This document shows positions 11,120 to 23,125 of a DNA stretch of 64,000 nt, one piece after another (position 1 is the stretch's first letter; every line of letters starts with the position of its first letter). Both the position numbers and the translations under genes were made by a program. A model generated the notes under the pieces. That model was not told the DNA's origin and did no database searches. It saw only the letters and a program-made list of their open reading frames with translations. This DNA is from Prostheceraeus crozeri (taxonomy: Eukaryota > Platyhelminthes > Polycladida > Euryleptidae), in the NCBI GenBank assembly GCA_907163375.1, contig CAJQUW010005245.1, forward strand, positions 310,001-374,000. Reading direction: 5' to 3'.

Positions 11120-11660
11120 CTAAATGCACGGTAAACCTGAATCTGTATGATTGAAATTGTCATTTCGCGCTATGTGCCAAGTTTCTAAAAATAGACGCCA
11201 AGTGTAATTGCATTCTCTTGTGGCGATCACTGTATTGTTCCAATCAATGCGATGACTTTCAGACAACGAATGCAGTGCCACAGCGGATTTGTCTTCCTGC
11301 ATCAAGCGTGTAACAGCTTTATGCGGGTCTCCAGGGCATTACTCGTCTGGCCCACATACGAGAGAGGGCAGTCTTTGTAAGGAATCTGGTAAACGGCTCC
11401 TCTTGTCTGATCCTTAGGAGGTCGGTCCTTTGGTACACCCAGATAGGAGGGAACCATCATCGGGGCTTGGTAAAAAACCTTCACCTTGAACCGGCGAAGG
11501 ACCCGGGCCAACTTCCCTACATCCTTGCTAATGTAGGGCAAAATCTTTTTCGCGCGAGCATCTTCATTATCCTTGGGACTATTCCTTTTCTTTCTGATCA
11601 TTTTCTTAGGATATCGATTCGCCATCAAATCGCTGGTCACCCACAAGACGCATCATCTCA
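11120..11660 (-). pseudogene. Penelope-like retroelement, 3' fragment with GIY-YIG nuclease
   Basis: This is the C-terminal part of a Penelope-like element polyprotein, which pairs reverse transcriptase with a GIY-YIG endonuclease. The frame 11646-11302 shows the linker typical of the family (ILPYISKDVGKLARVLRRFK) and then the start of the nuclease (GAVYQIPYKDC, LSYVGQTSNALETRI). After a frameshift or stop, the frame 11305-11120 continues with the downstream part (SAVALHSLSESHRIDWNNT), matching the family's H-x-IDW motif. The reverse transcriptase is missing, so the copy is 5'-truncated as well as broken. It lies directly downstream of MITE S. Confidence 0.82.
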
Positions 11661-11757
11661 CGTCTCACAAGAAGTTTAATGGATCGATCGACTACTCATT
11701 TGTCAGATGAGCAAAGAAGGAGAATTGAAGTGAGAAGGGTGACCAGCGATTTGATGG
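11622..11757. repeat. 21-22 bp inverted repeat at the Penelope-like fragment end
   Basis: GGGTGACCAGCGATTTGATGG lies on the plus strand near 11735-11756, and its reverse complement lies at about 11622-11643, where it encodes part of the Penelope-like protein. The spacer is about 90 bp. It could mark the start of a second, inverted copy, since these elements often insert in odd inverted or tandem arrangements. Confidence 0.6.
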
Positions 11758-11864
11758 TGAATGGATCACGGGAAAGAACATTTTTGGTCACAAATTTCCA
11801 AAATTATATATGCAGAAACACGACGTGCCCTTGGTGGTCTGCGCTTTCTGAGATCGATAGCTAA

Positions 11865-13100
11865 GTTTCTAATGTATGAATGTTCATGGAACAAATGCAT
11901 GTTTTGAAAGATCAAATATTATAATACCAATAGCTTACTTTGAAATAAATGGAAATGTTCCAGAATGTCAAAATACAAATACAAGGAAAAGTCTTTTCAT
12001 GCTTTTCATCGAAATGAACGAAAAAATATGCGTATGTGCTAGTAAGGGGCAGTCACGGGGAAAATTGCGAATTCTTTTAAAATTGCATGAACGAAGCAAT
12101 TTTTTGCCTAATATTTTTTCTTTGAAAGTTTAACTGACAATCTTAATGAACCGTCGAAATGTCATACTGTAGATCAAGGTGATATAATGTCAGGTTGAAA
12201 TATTCTACCGAAGAAGCGCGAAAAAAGTCTATCTATGATTCACATCAGCTGCGCGGTAAATGTATCCTTTTATTTCTTGTGCTCATTCAATGACAACCTT
12301 GAAGTAGAAATTGTGTTTTGAAAATTTTAGGAAATAGTCGATCTGTTAAATTGCGAGTCTCAGAACACTAAGGTAGCGTCAGACTTTGACTTGTATTGCA
12401 TGGAGTAATGAACAAACGCGTAGAGTGACAAAACACACATGCAAGCAATATTGCGAGCGAGTACTGCTTACTGCTGTGACAATAGAACAACAGGAATAAA
12501 CTGTCACTGTAGAGAATATGAAGTGTCACAATAGATGGACATAGATATCACACAGCACGATCTATCTTAAAAATCTCTAAAGCAATCTTACAAATTTTTT
12601 AGTGCACACTTTTTCTAATGTTATAAACGTTGTTTTCAGAATCCAAAAATGCAGAATATAAATATGCTACTTCAGAAAAGCATCTGTTTCAAGCGAGTAT
12701 TAATTTCTGTGAAATGTTTGAAACCTGACATTCTTATTTCTGCAAATTTCTTTAACACAATAATCAAACTCTTTTTGTTTTCTTTCCAGCATTGGTCTTG
12801 ACGTTCCTGTATCGCAATTGAATAAGTGATGAAATTCTGACAATCGTGAACTGTCCTAAGACCCTGTTGTCTGCAGCAGTGTTTGATCAGTGCATTTGTC
12901 TTATCATTCCTTACTTATTGTATCACTATATTTGTTGATAAAGATATTTTTTGTTTTGATCTCATTTTCAAGTGAGCATAACTCTAGCTTTCAATATTTT
13001 CAAATGCTTGAACCTCCTCATTGGTTTGTAATGTTGTTTTGGTATGAATATTGAGGAATACAATCAAGAACAATAAAGATGATGCATCTTGAATGATTTG
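11865..13100. other. Intergenic stretch, no gene recognised
   Basis: AT-rich, with one 85-codon frame (11876-12133) of no recognisable family. I see no inverted repeats or transposon ends. Confidence 0.4.
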
Positions 13101-13198
13101 TTTTCAATTCAAATTTGCTAGGAAGGTTTCGAAGGTGTACAAGGTGTCGAAGGTGTAAGAAGATCAAAATGTTTGAAGAATTCTCGCCCTTTCGATAC

Positions 13199-13358
13199 TT
13201 TGTAGATAAAAAACAAAGCGATGTTCATACTGTGAGAGAGCAAATGACAATATATACACAAATATGTATACAAATATACAATATATGTACAAATGACGCA
13301 ACCCTCGCGTTGACAATATACGTACAGCATGAACATCGCTTTGTTTTTTATCTACAAA
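13199..13358. repeat. Perfect 30-bp inverted repeat with 100-bp loop
   Basis: The arms 13199-13228 (starting TTTGTAGATAAAAAACAAAG) and 13329-13358 are exact reverse complements. The loop (13229-13328) is AT-rich with alternating ATGTATAC-like steps. The short GAAGGTGT repeats at 13129-13155 lie just outside. It would form a long hairpin in RNA or single-stranded DNA, and may be a small foldback element or palindromic MITE. No target duplication is evident. Confidence 0.85.
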
Positions 13359-13656
13359 AAAATCAAAATCATCAGTTGACGATAACGAACAATAATGAAC
13401 CGAAGCGTCATTATCACAAATTTGAAGCTGATTGAATGCCTCGCTCAAAAGTTAGAGCGATTTATAAATGTAAGGTATGTGCAGTAAGGCTTGTGATACC
13501 TGATGCTCTCTAACTTTGGAGCAAGATATGGATGCATCTATATTCCTAATTTTAAAAAAAACTCCATACTCCTTAATAATAAGCATGGGCCTAGCTCATC
13601 TGTCAGCACTCTACCTTGAGGGACGTGATACGCAATGCAACAGCAATAGAACACTA

Positions 13657-14087
13657 GGTGACATGCCACGCTCAATCACGCGTAATTACACATGACCCTA
13701 AACATTCGTGGCTATGCGGGATATTGCTGCAACATCTGTTATATAAGTTAGTATAGTTGGCAGTCCTGTTATAAAGACTTTGCGTCTCATGTGTCTGCAT
13801 GTATCAGAGGCTAAACAATGTGATAGGACCTCAATTTCATGCTCAGGGAAGACAGAACATGCTTAGCGGTTCATCCGTGGTTAAAGCGGCAGCGCAGACA
13901 ACCGTAGACGACGCGCAAACTATAAACGCTCCCCCGCGCGTATTCATAAATATTTCCCATGTTTTAACAGCATCAGATCAAGTGATTTCTGACTCTTAGT
14001 GCAGCGCGTATGTACGCGGGTAGAAGAATAGAATGTCCTTAACCACGGATGTTTGGGGTGTTCCGTAATTACGCGTGGTATGTCACC
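13657..14087. mobile_element. 431-bp MITE with roughly 55-bp imperfect TIRs
   Basis: The left end GGTGACATGCCACG (13657) and right end CGTGGTATGTCACC (to 14087) are inverted repeats. Similarity continues inward through GTAATTAC, CCTAAACATTCGTGGCT on the left and the complement of AACCACGGATGTTTGG on the right. The element is flanked by TA, or by CTAG (13654-13657 and 14087-14090, overlapping the first base), on both sides, so the duplication could be TA (Tc1/mariner type) or CTAG. An internal copy of ATCCGTGGTTAA at about 13875 repeats the right-end sequence. No credible coding frame; GC content is higher than the surroundings. Confidence 0.75.
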
Positions 14088-14090
14088 TAG

Positions 14091-15848
14091 GGAATATAAT
14101 ATAGTGACTTTTATTAATTTAGATACCTCGACTGTATACCAGCATCTGCGTTCACCCGGCGTATGCATAACTGCTTAAACTATTTTGCACATGATGTATT
14201 CTTACATTGTCGGCTACATATTTTACCTGCAGTAGGCGTGTACTTATAATGCATGTATTTCAGTTATCCGTGAATTGCAAATAGCAAAAAATTGAAGCAA
14301 AAACGCATTTCTCAAAGATAAGTGCTCTTTCTTGTATGTTAGATGGAAAAGTGCGCACACATTTGGGAAAACACCCTTCCCTTTGCACGCAAATGAACAC
14401 ATTTGGCCTATAGGCCTATACCCACCCCCTGACTGCGTGCGCACTAGGCCTATGGATGGCCGTTTATTATCTGAGTTATCGACGGTTTCAGAGGCGAGTC
14501 GGTTTGATGGTGTCAGTTTGGCTCAAGTGACGATTCTGCTTTTGATAATTTGTTCAGTAAATAAACTATACCGTGTGTCGCATGTCTGAAATCTATACTT
14601 TTACATTGCAAGTTAATTTCTGGCTGACATTTGTTTACATCGAGTCATTTTGGGTAAATAACTCTTCTCAATGTCCTATCAGTGTTCTTTTCAAATACAG
14701 TTGGAACGATGATGCCCTCCGGATGAAACTCCGGCCGCATGCAACGGTCATATTTTTTGCTTAATTAATACTAATAAGTCAGTTCTTATGCAAAAATTGA
14801 AAGTAGTAGCCTATTTTCTTTCTACTTCTTATATATAAATGGAAAGTGAAACTTGATTGTTGAATGACATTCTTCTAACATAGTTAATTTCAGTACTGAA
14901 TCAAATAATCTATAAATTGATCAATAGCTACGAAAACGCATTTTGTAAGAGCACCATGTATGTCCAAAGATTAAGAAGATCAAATGATTTTCTCCCAAAC
15001 GAATCCAGGCGACGGATCGGATGAACGATGCGTTGTCAATGGTTTTTAAAATATGAAAACGTCGCAAAAATCAAAAACTGAATTTATTAAAAGAGGCTTT
15101 TTAGCTCTTTTTATATTTCTCCTGATGAAAATTGGACAATCTATGTCATCTTGTTGCCAATTGAAACCGGTAGAGACTAAATAATTAATTCATTTTTTGA
15201 TTTTCGACGTTTTTATATTTTGAAAACCAAGGATCAATAAGTCAAATTTTGAATTTTTTTCATAGCAAAAGCTGAAACAAAGTAATTCAGTAGGCCTACA
15301 TACGGCATTAGTAGAATGGTCTGTGGCTACTGACTTGGGCAGCTGTTGGGAATGAATCCCAATAGTATATTTGTTGTCAACTTGGTTTACTTAATACTTA
15401 TAACATGTAAAACTGAATTTTTCGATTTCTATGTATTGTTGATTAATTTTAGCTTGGTTTACAACGCCTGCAAAAGTCGTCTGCATACCTGAATGAATAA
15501 AAATCCTGACATCCTACCCTTAGATTCCTTACTTATATTTCAGAATTGAGGATTAATAAGCTTAGCTACCTTTGATAGTTTGACAAAATGGTCAGCAGCT
15601 GAATAATTTGTTAGCTAGCGTTCATTCTTTTTCAATGCAAGGATGTGATGCAAGCGTCTTGAAGTGATTCGAGCGACATTTGTGATATACATTGAAATCA
15701 GCGAAATTCTGCCATTCATTTATTTTTGGAATAAAGTAAATGAAATCGTGATATTCAACGAAGCTCATGTATTTGCAATACAATTGCAAAACATTACTTT
15801 TTATGTTTCTAGAATGATTTAAAAATATTTCCCAACAATTTATATATG
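14091..15848. other. Intergenic stretch, no gene recognised
   Basis: Three AGGCCT palindromes occur (14412, 14446, 15292), two of them within a GC-richer patch near 14400-14460. No protein family was recognised in the short frames present. Confidence 0.4.
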
Positions 15849-17115
15849 CAGTCAGCCCTCTATAATTCGACACTCGATAATCCGACACCTTCATTAAACC
15901 GATAGATTTCTCAGGGAACCAAATAATCGTTATTTTCAAGTACTCATTAGTCCGACAATTCAATTCTCCGACATTGACATACGTTTTGGAAAACAATGCA
16001 TCTCTACAGCGTGTACATTGCATGCGATAATCCAACACAATGTTTTGATGGAGAGTGGCTGATCAAATCTGACCGAAAGATGCGATTAGATAATCGGTCT
16101 TCTATACTTCTTCTAGACAATGGACCGTACCTAGACAATAGACAATACCTGATCCTACGTGTCTTCGCAACGTGAAGGTTCATTTCTTATCACCGAACAC
16201 AACGACACACTTACAGCCTCTGGAATTGTAATGTCAAATGCCATTACAATTGAAGAGCAATGCAACACCGCCTCGAAGTCGCCGACGATACTTAAACGGG
16301 TGAGCTCGACATCCGACGTGCTGTAGAGTTCTTGGGGAACGCTTGGAATGATGTCAAGCCACAAATGATTGCAAATGTTGGAGACACAGAAAGATCCTAC
16401 TCTATGGATCCTACCAGTCCCAACCACTGAAACCGAAGCAGAGGCTCAAATGGAAGAAAGTTCACTTGAAGAGGTTGATCATTTGTTCAGGAGAATGGAT
16501 CCGGATACCGCAGTACGTGCAACGGACCTTCTTGAGTGCGACGAGAACATAGCTACTGAAGACGAAATGACAAACGAAGCAATCATGAATATTGTGGAGA
16601 CGAAGCCCAAAAGGATAAATACGCCTCCAAAGGTGTCCATGAAAGAATTTCGGCGATCTTTGGTCGGTGTGAAATACTTCATTGAGCAGCATTTGCATCT
16701 TAATGCTATCAAGTAGAAGTCGAAGAAAATCAAGTGTGACACTCAAACAATTATTACGGACTACTTCAAAAATCTTTCAAAAAAGTAAAAATTCTATGTT
16801 CTCACATATTTTGTTCGAGTAAAAGGAATTTCGCTTACTGTACCCGTATATATTTTACTAATGAGAATGCATGTACAATACACGTACATTGTTAATACAA
16901 CGAATATTTTAATTATGATGAACGTGTAACTCGTGTAACTAGCGGGACAATCTAAAACTTTGGTATGATTATGATAGCACTATATACATTTTGTACGTAC
17001 ATTACTTTATAACACCATATAAACTGCATTGAGCAAAAATTCACTGATTCGACATCATCGATAATCCGACATTATTTTTGAGCACGGAGTTTGTCGGACT
17101 ATCGAGGGCTGACTG
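15849..17115 (+). mobile_element. pogo/Tigger-type transposon, internally deleted
   Basis: The ends are 24-bp inverted repeats (15849 CAGTCAGCCCTCTATAATTC and, on the minus strand from 17115, CAGTCAGCCCTCGATAGTCC), with three mismatches. The outer CAGT is usual for pogo/Tigger. TA follows the right end, whereas TG precedes the left end, probably a decayed TA. Subterminal copies of TCGATAATCCGAC occur at both ends. Length is 1267 bp, about half of an autonomous copy. The only coding remnant is the transposase C-terminus. Confidence 0.85.
16341..16716 (+). pseudogene. Tigger-like transposase, C-terminal remnant
   Basis: The frame from 16369 to 16716 has the acidic C-terminal tail of pogo/Tigger transposases (DLLECDENIATEDEMTNEAI, then a final KYFIEQHLHLN helix, where family members have a similar 'FLEQ' segment). 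Just upstream, in a different frame, AWNDVKPQMIANV (from 16341) matches the 'AWxxVKxxTI' helix that follows the DDE domain, so a frameshift near 16370 separates the two. The HTH/CENP-B and DDE domains are absent. Not functional. Confidence 0.75.
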
Positions 17116-17117
17116 TA

Positions 17118-19110
17118 CTTGCTATTTCTAAATAGTGATAAAATAGTTAAAATAGTCATTTTAATAAGTCATTCTACACGTATCGATAAATGATAGGGCC
17201 ACATAGGCTGCGTTCATAGTAGGTGGCAACAATGAGAGCCTTTACCCTACCATTTCAAACCTCCAATTCGAAGACGCTCTTTTATCAAACTTTCTTCATG
17301 AAAAACTTTCATCCGTTGTTGTAATTATTTCATTAACCAAAATATATAGTAATCATTCAAAAAATGGATATAGGACTTAAGTTTTGAAAGTTATAGTCCA
17401 TCAGCTATTTATATGCATCACGAGGAGAATAAACTCGGATGGAGGAGTCCCTCAAGTTCAAATCGAAACAATTTTCCTCGTGAGTGATGGTTTCCGCTGA
17501 CATGAACTGATATTGATTGAGAAGACGCTGAATGCTGATGGGCACACGAGGTACGTGCTCTCATTTGATAACGGGCAAGTTGTCGAAAATTAATTAGATA
17601 TGAATCCATGTAGTCTATCAATAGGCACTGACTTGCGTCATTACCAACTCTTGAACCCGCATTAACACTGACATCGGTCACTACTCTTGTATAATCAATT
17701 CCATTCCGTCGATCAAGAACAGAATTTGGCTTATTACACGGCTTTCCCCTCTTTACGACATATTTCTGCTTTCGTGACAGGTTGTGAACACAGATCTGAT
17801 GTGAATGAGAGAATGAAGGAGTTGTGATATTTTTGGAGATTTCCCTGTGATATTGACGTCAATCGTTTTCCCTTGTTATCAGTTCGATGGCTATTTTTGA
17901 ACGCAGTATTTTCTTCTAGAATAAATGAATGTTTACATTTATCGTTTGGGAAGGATCTATTTTCAAAATCGCATTCTACAATAACATCAAAGTACATGCC
18001 GAAATGAACTTGAAGCATTGAGCATGAGGACAACTTTGTCGGAGCTCCATCGAAAAACTATTGGTTCTTATGATTGACCTCTTCTTTGCGTAGAATGTTT
18101 CGAATGTACATGTGAGATTGTTCTCTTGGTGTGGGAAACATATGTTTGGATTTTATTAAGCTTATGAGGATCAATATTTCACTAAGATTGTTTCTGTATG
18201 CAGAACAGCCTGTGTACTCCCAAAAGGGTCGGAATCGATCAGATTTTCGGCAGCAAGGTATCTCTGTAATCATTATGAAGTCGGCGACTATATAAAAGGA
18301 ATCATTCTAAAGCCTAATCAACATCAAAATCCTATAGAATACAAAAATTTTTCAATGAATTTGCTTAAAAGACATTTAAAAATTGAATATACGTGTTCCA
18401 AAAAAGCTCATTTATTAATGATTTGCCTGAGTTCATAACAGAATTTCCCGCATCGAGACTGACAGTTAATCTGGAATAAAATTGGAAAAAATAATATATA
18501 TGTCGATTGCTGATTATGGCTTGAATTTCAACCATATCACTTGGTGTCACATAATGCTAAATTATTATTTCATTTGTTAAAATACTTGATGTTCCGATAT
18601 CCCTGTGACATTTTTAAAAGAGAAAATTTCAGTGGAAGCTAAGAAATAGTCTCATTTTATTTTATAAAAAAATGTGGCACACAATATTATCAAGAAAATA
18701 TGTATCTGATCCGATGAGTTCACGATATATTGCAAACATTGGGACCAGCAACTGAAAAACTGACCAGCAAGAGATACCAATTTCGAAAAGATTATATTAT
18801 ATGCTAGGTCGCTGATAAGTCATGCAATTTGCCACTAATCGCCACTGCTAGTGGTCAGAGGTTTTTACCCGGTGCGTTATCCCACTCATTTGCCAGAAGT
18901 GGCTACCGGTGGCAAACTACTTGGTTCACAAAACGAACCACTTGAAATAATTTACCAGTGAAGCAATCAAATCGGTCATTTGACCCATTGATTTAACAAA
19001 AACATCCACCCATCCGGAACATTTTAAATAGTGTTCGCCACGGCATCCGCATGCGATTTTGATAGGTTATTCGTTGGTAGATTCGATGTATTACTTAGTA
19101 AATGCCATGT
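17118..19110. other. Intergenic stretch, no secure gene
   Basis: Four minus-strand frames of 61-99 codons lie at 17418-18550. One contains CDFENRSFPNDKC, faintly like a Cys-loop receptor signature, but the spacing is wrong and no neighbouring domain is seen. Nothing here can be annotated with confidence. Confidence 0.35.
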
Positions 19111-19113
19111 CGC

Positions 19114-19188
19114 TCGTCGATAGCTCAGATGTTAGAGCGTTGGCTTAGAATACCAGAGGTCGGTGGTTCAAATCCATCAAGACGGGCA
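19114..19188 (+). repeat. tRNA-like sequence (tRNA pseudogene or SINE head)
   Basis: A and B boxes match consensus fully (TAGCTCAGATG at 19121 and GTTCAAATC at about 19166). It can be laid out as a cloverleaf: D stem GCTC/GAGC, anticodon stem TTGGC/ACCAG with one mismatch, T stem GGTGG/CCATC with one G-U. The acceptor stem has two mismatches at its inner end. The loop TTAGAAT would give anticodon AGA, yet a serine tRNA should have a long variable arm, which is missing. I therefore read it as a pseudogene or the head of a SINE whose body may be the following 100 bp. Confidence 0.55.
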
Positions 19189-19189
19189 G

Positions 19190-22000
19190 TTGGACAGCTG
19201 TTTTCCGCCTGTTGAAATACTGTCAAATGCAATGAAATTGAGAATCAAAGATTTGCCATAAAATCATGTTTTAGTCATTTATTTGTTAATTTTTTAGTAC
19301 ATAAAGTATTTCATAATTAGATGTATATGGAATCTCACAATTTAATGGAATGAATCTGTAAAAGATGATATTCAAATCTCTTGGTGAAGTGCATTGAATC
19401 TCCTAGCATGTATTAGGTGCTTCCTTTTTTCAAGAAGAATATGATCCATCCAAAATGACTCAATCATACTGGCATTCAATTTTCACATGTTTTTACTTTT
19501 GTTAATGCCTATAGTCAAACTAATTCTTTCTATTTCTTCAACGATTTATGTTGTCCGATGTTTCACATTTTACTGTTTTAATTTTTAAAACATGACATAC
19601 ATGTAGTCAAAACTATGACGATACGGAAATATTGCCTTAATGGGAATTCCTTGAAGCCTAGAACGCATAAATGAAATTAGCATTAAAAACTTTCATATCC
19701 ATACCCTGATATAGAATAAGATGCATAATAAAAGAGGAAAAGCTAATAATACCAAAATGATAGGAGAAGGGAAAACTGACACTACCATTTCTACAACCCA
19801 AAGACGAAAATGCAATCCAAAATCCAGCGACGATATAGTAGCCATATCATGCAGTGCTACACAAAACTGAGAAGACTACTATAGCCATATGTGAGGAGTC
19901 ATCAGAGAGGAACCATATTACTGCGAAAAGCAAGGTTTTGGCTCCTATAATTTCAAACAACCTGTACCACATGGCGGGGTTCAAATAGACAAAAAGAATA
20001 TGAGATTAGGAAAGTCCATTATTTTGAGATTAGAATTATCATAATGACTGCCTGAAACATAAAGAGATAATTCATATTTTTGAGGCATTCATCAATATTT
20101 TGACAAGTATGTCCTATTAGTCTCAGCTGTGGGCCTACTTACGGTATCCAAAAGTGAGGCCTATTACAAAATTGTTCTACATGTTATAGTCCAACTGCAA
20201 ATTGAATTTCCACTTATTCTATAATTACATTGGAGTTTTTAATTGTTGAATACCTGCAGCCACATCATTAACCGCATGCATGTTTGAGTAAGACCAGGCA
20301 GGCTGTTACATAAGTCGAATAAAACATTTAATTTTCAACATTGACGAGTGTTGTTGAAGCATGGTCCATTGGAATCGCATTAGCATTTATCATCCACTTA
20401 GCATTCTATCAATAATCACCTAGCTCAAGGATATCGATATAGATAGCTTATATCATAGATGTCCCTTCCTAGCTCCATTATCATTTCGTTTTAAAATACC
20501 GCATCTTTCCAAATTTGAAACACTCTTTCATACGACAGATGAGCCATCATCCGACTTATATTTATATAAAAATCACAATGCAATTCATGCTTGATATCAA
20601 CTTCTCACCATATGAATTATCATTCGATTTAAAACGAACAACTAGAGCCATGCGTATATGCGGCTTTATGTGCCAAATCAAGAAAATTCGAAAATCAATT
20701 TGGAATTCTAATCACCTCTTCATCCTTATACTTTAATCCGTTTTTAAGCGAACTGCGATCAATGAGACCCAATGAATTTTTTTGGTTTATTTGAAACAGA
20801 ATGCACGGAAAATTGCAAACTTCGGTTCTGAACTGATTATAGAAAATCATTAGAGCTGAATGATTCTGGTTAGTTACAATTTATCATGCAGACTTTGAAA
20901 ATGTAAATGCAATTCAAAACTTTATGTCTTTGTTAATTTGTCGTGAACATGACTATGGTGGACAATAGTCAGAGATGTTCGTCTTATTGTAAACTTCATA
21001 ATTCTATCTTGCAACAAAAAGGTACACCTGCACCTGGGTCCTTCCGCTTTTCAAAGGCAGTTCTAAACTATTTATATCGTCGCTGATCTCGTCCTCTAAG
21101 GGCTAATTTTTATCTGAAGCTCTTTCCGTTTTTGATTGTTTAATTTTCATCATGCATTAAGTTCAACAAAATAATGACTGGGTGTTGATTTATCTAGGTG
21201 TCCACTGAAGCAATCATTTATATAACCTTGGACCTGCATTTCTATTGTTATTGATGGGACTTTCGTGTGACCTGATTCCATGACTACAATTGGCAGGAAT
21301 TTAGTAGGTTCATTGAATTGTAATTTTTAGGGGAAGTATAAGTACAATTTCATACTTTCTTTTACAGAAACTTTAAAATGTTTAAACAACATGCGTGACT
21401 GATTGAAGAATGAATGCATCACACTTTCAATGAATCTTTATTATACATTGTGACTTGGAGGTCATTAAACGAAAACTGTTGCTCTCGTGCATTGTCATCA
21501 AACATCGGCACACCTAACCACAACTCTGGAATATCAAACAATTCTCGGTCCATGAAATGGTACATAGGAAAATTACTGCATAATTTCGAGACTAATAGGT
21601 TTAATTTGTTGTGGTGATGAATCTTCAGATAATATAAATTCATTTCCAGCTGAAGTGAAACCAAGTCATTATCGACTTCAAATGCACTGATCACGATTCC
21701 TACGACCAAATAGGTTTTGGCAGTTAATTGCTCTGTTAATGTTACTTCAATTAATAATTTAAATTGGCAAGTTATTATAGCAGTATTCCATTATAAATGA
21801 CTGCTGGGATGATTTTCATCATCACATGAGAATTACCGTCATTGATTGAAAAACATTCGTTCTACAGGACCAGCAAACCCAAGCTACCGACCCTACCTGT
21901 GAGTTTTGATATAACTTAACTTATTTGATAATCCTTTTGAAAGTAAAAGTCTTACTCATTGTAAACATCCAAAATTTACAATTACAGATAAAAGGAAAGC
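19190..22000. other. Intergenic stretch downstream of TENT5, nothing recognised
   Basis: No transposon termini or protein families found. Short open frames only. Confidence 0.4.
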
Positions 22001-22021
22001 AAGACTTTCAGTGATCCATCG

Positions 22022-22027
22022 TTTATT
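22022..22027 (-). other. Candidate TENT5 poly(A) signal
   Basis: The first AATAAA on the minus strand after the TENT5 stop codon, 1.1 kb downstream. It would give a 3' UTR of about 1.1 kb, reasonable for this gene family. No transcript evidence is available. Confidence 0.4.
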
Positions 22028-23125
22028 CACATTTTTATAACAAATTTTCATCAACAAGGATTACTCAAAATACATGTCAAGAAGCCTCCCAAAATAAGTT
22101 TCAATGTCTTTATGCAAAAATTTCTATCAATCGATCCTTCACTTTATCTACAAAGATTTTTATCTTGCACCGGTAGAATGCCAAAGCGAACCGCATGGGA
22201 GACATGAGAATTTGAATCTCTATATAAGAGACATTCAAACATTTACAACAACATGAGTCTGAAACGGATGCTTCTAACATCAAAACTGCCATTTACAAGA
22301 AAGAAAATGCTTAACAACTGATACAAGGATGTGAAGAATGAATATTTCATATACAAAATGGAGATCTCGGTGGATAAATTTACAGTTTTTGATATCGTCT
22401 CTTTTGGATGAAGAGTGTTCCTGGCACATGAGAGAATATGTATTAAAAAATATGTAAATGAATGAAATCTCTACTGAGTAGAAAAGAAAAGGTATGGGAC
22501 GGTATTTTCACAGCATTTTGGCAGTTCCTATGCACCAACAGATGTTGTACAGTTAAATAACCGCACAGAAATAAGCGTCAAATATAAATTTTCTGCACTT
22601 TTACAGTATACCTTATTTTTTGGATTTTCAGAAAATTTTTCATCGATCAAAAACAAAGGATGAAACTATTACATGAAAATCTTAATCATCGTTAATTCGT
22701 CAAATACTGTCATGACAAAGATGAAAATGTGCACGGAAACTGACACAACCGCAGCCTATGAAATTCCCATCACCAATACTTTGACATTCAAAGATTGTTT
22801 CAGTCTAGTTTTAGAAGTTTTCACAACTGCGTTGGGGAACTGCTGGCGTAAAATTCAAAAACGATTACCGACTATTTCTAACATGAATACCGGTGGTGAC
22901 ATCTTGACGACAGGTGAATCTCCTTCCCGTTCTATCAATTGGTTCACCTGACCATTATTCAAGTAGCAGCTGCTTTTGATTTTCGTAAATATCACAGTAC
23001 ATGTTTTTAAACATGCCGGTGCGATCAAAGATACATAGGATCAACTCTGTGTCCGAGATTTGTCTGAGATACTAGCTACACATCTCTCGACGAACTGGTC
23101 AGGTTGATGTATCTAAATGCTCTTT

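Noticed and set aside
17734-18033. Minus-strand frame with CDFENRSFPNDKC, faintly like a Cys-loop receptor signature
   Set aside because: There are 11 rather than 13 residues between the cysteines, and no ligand-binding or membrane segments lie in neighbouring frames; probably chance.
22673-22951. 92-codon plus-strand frame downstream of TENT5
   Set aside because: It falls within the inferred TENT5 3' UTR on the opposite strand and has no known motifs.
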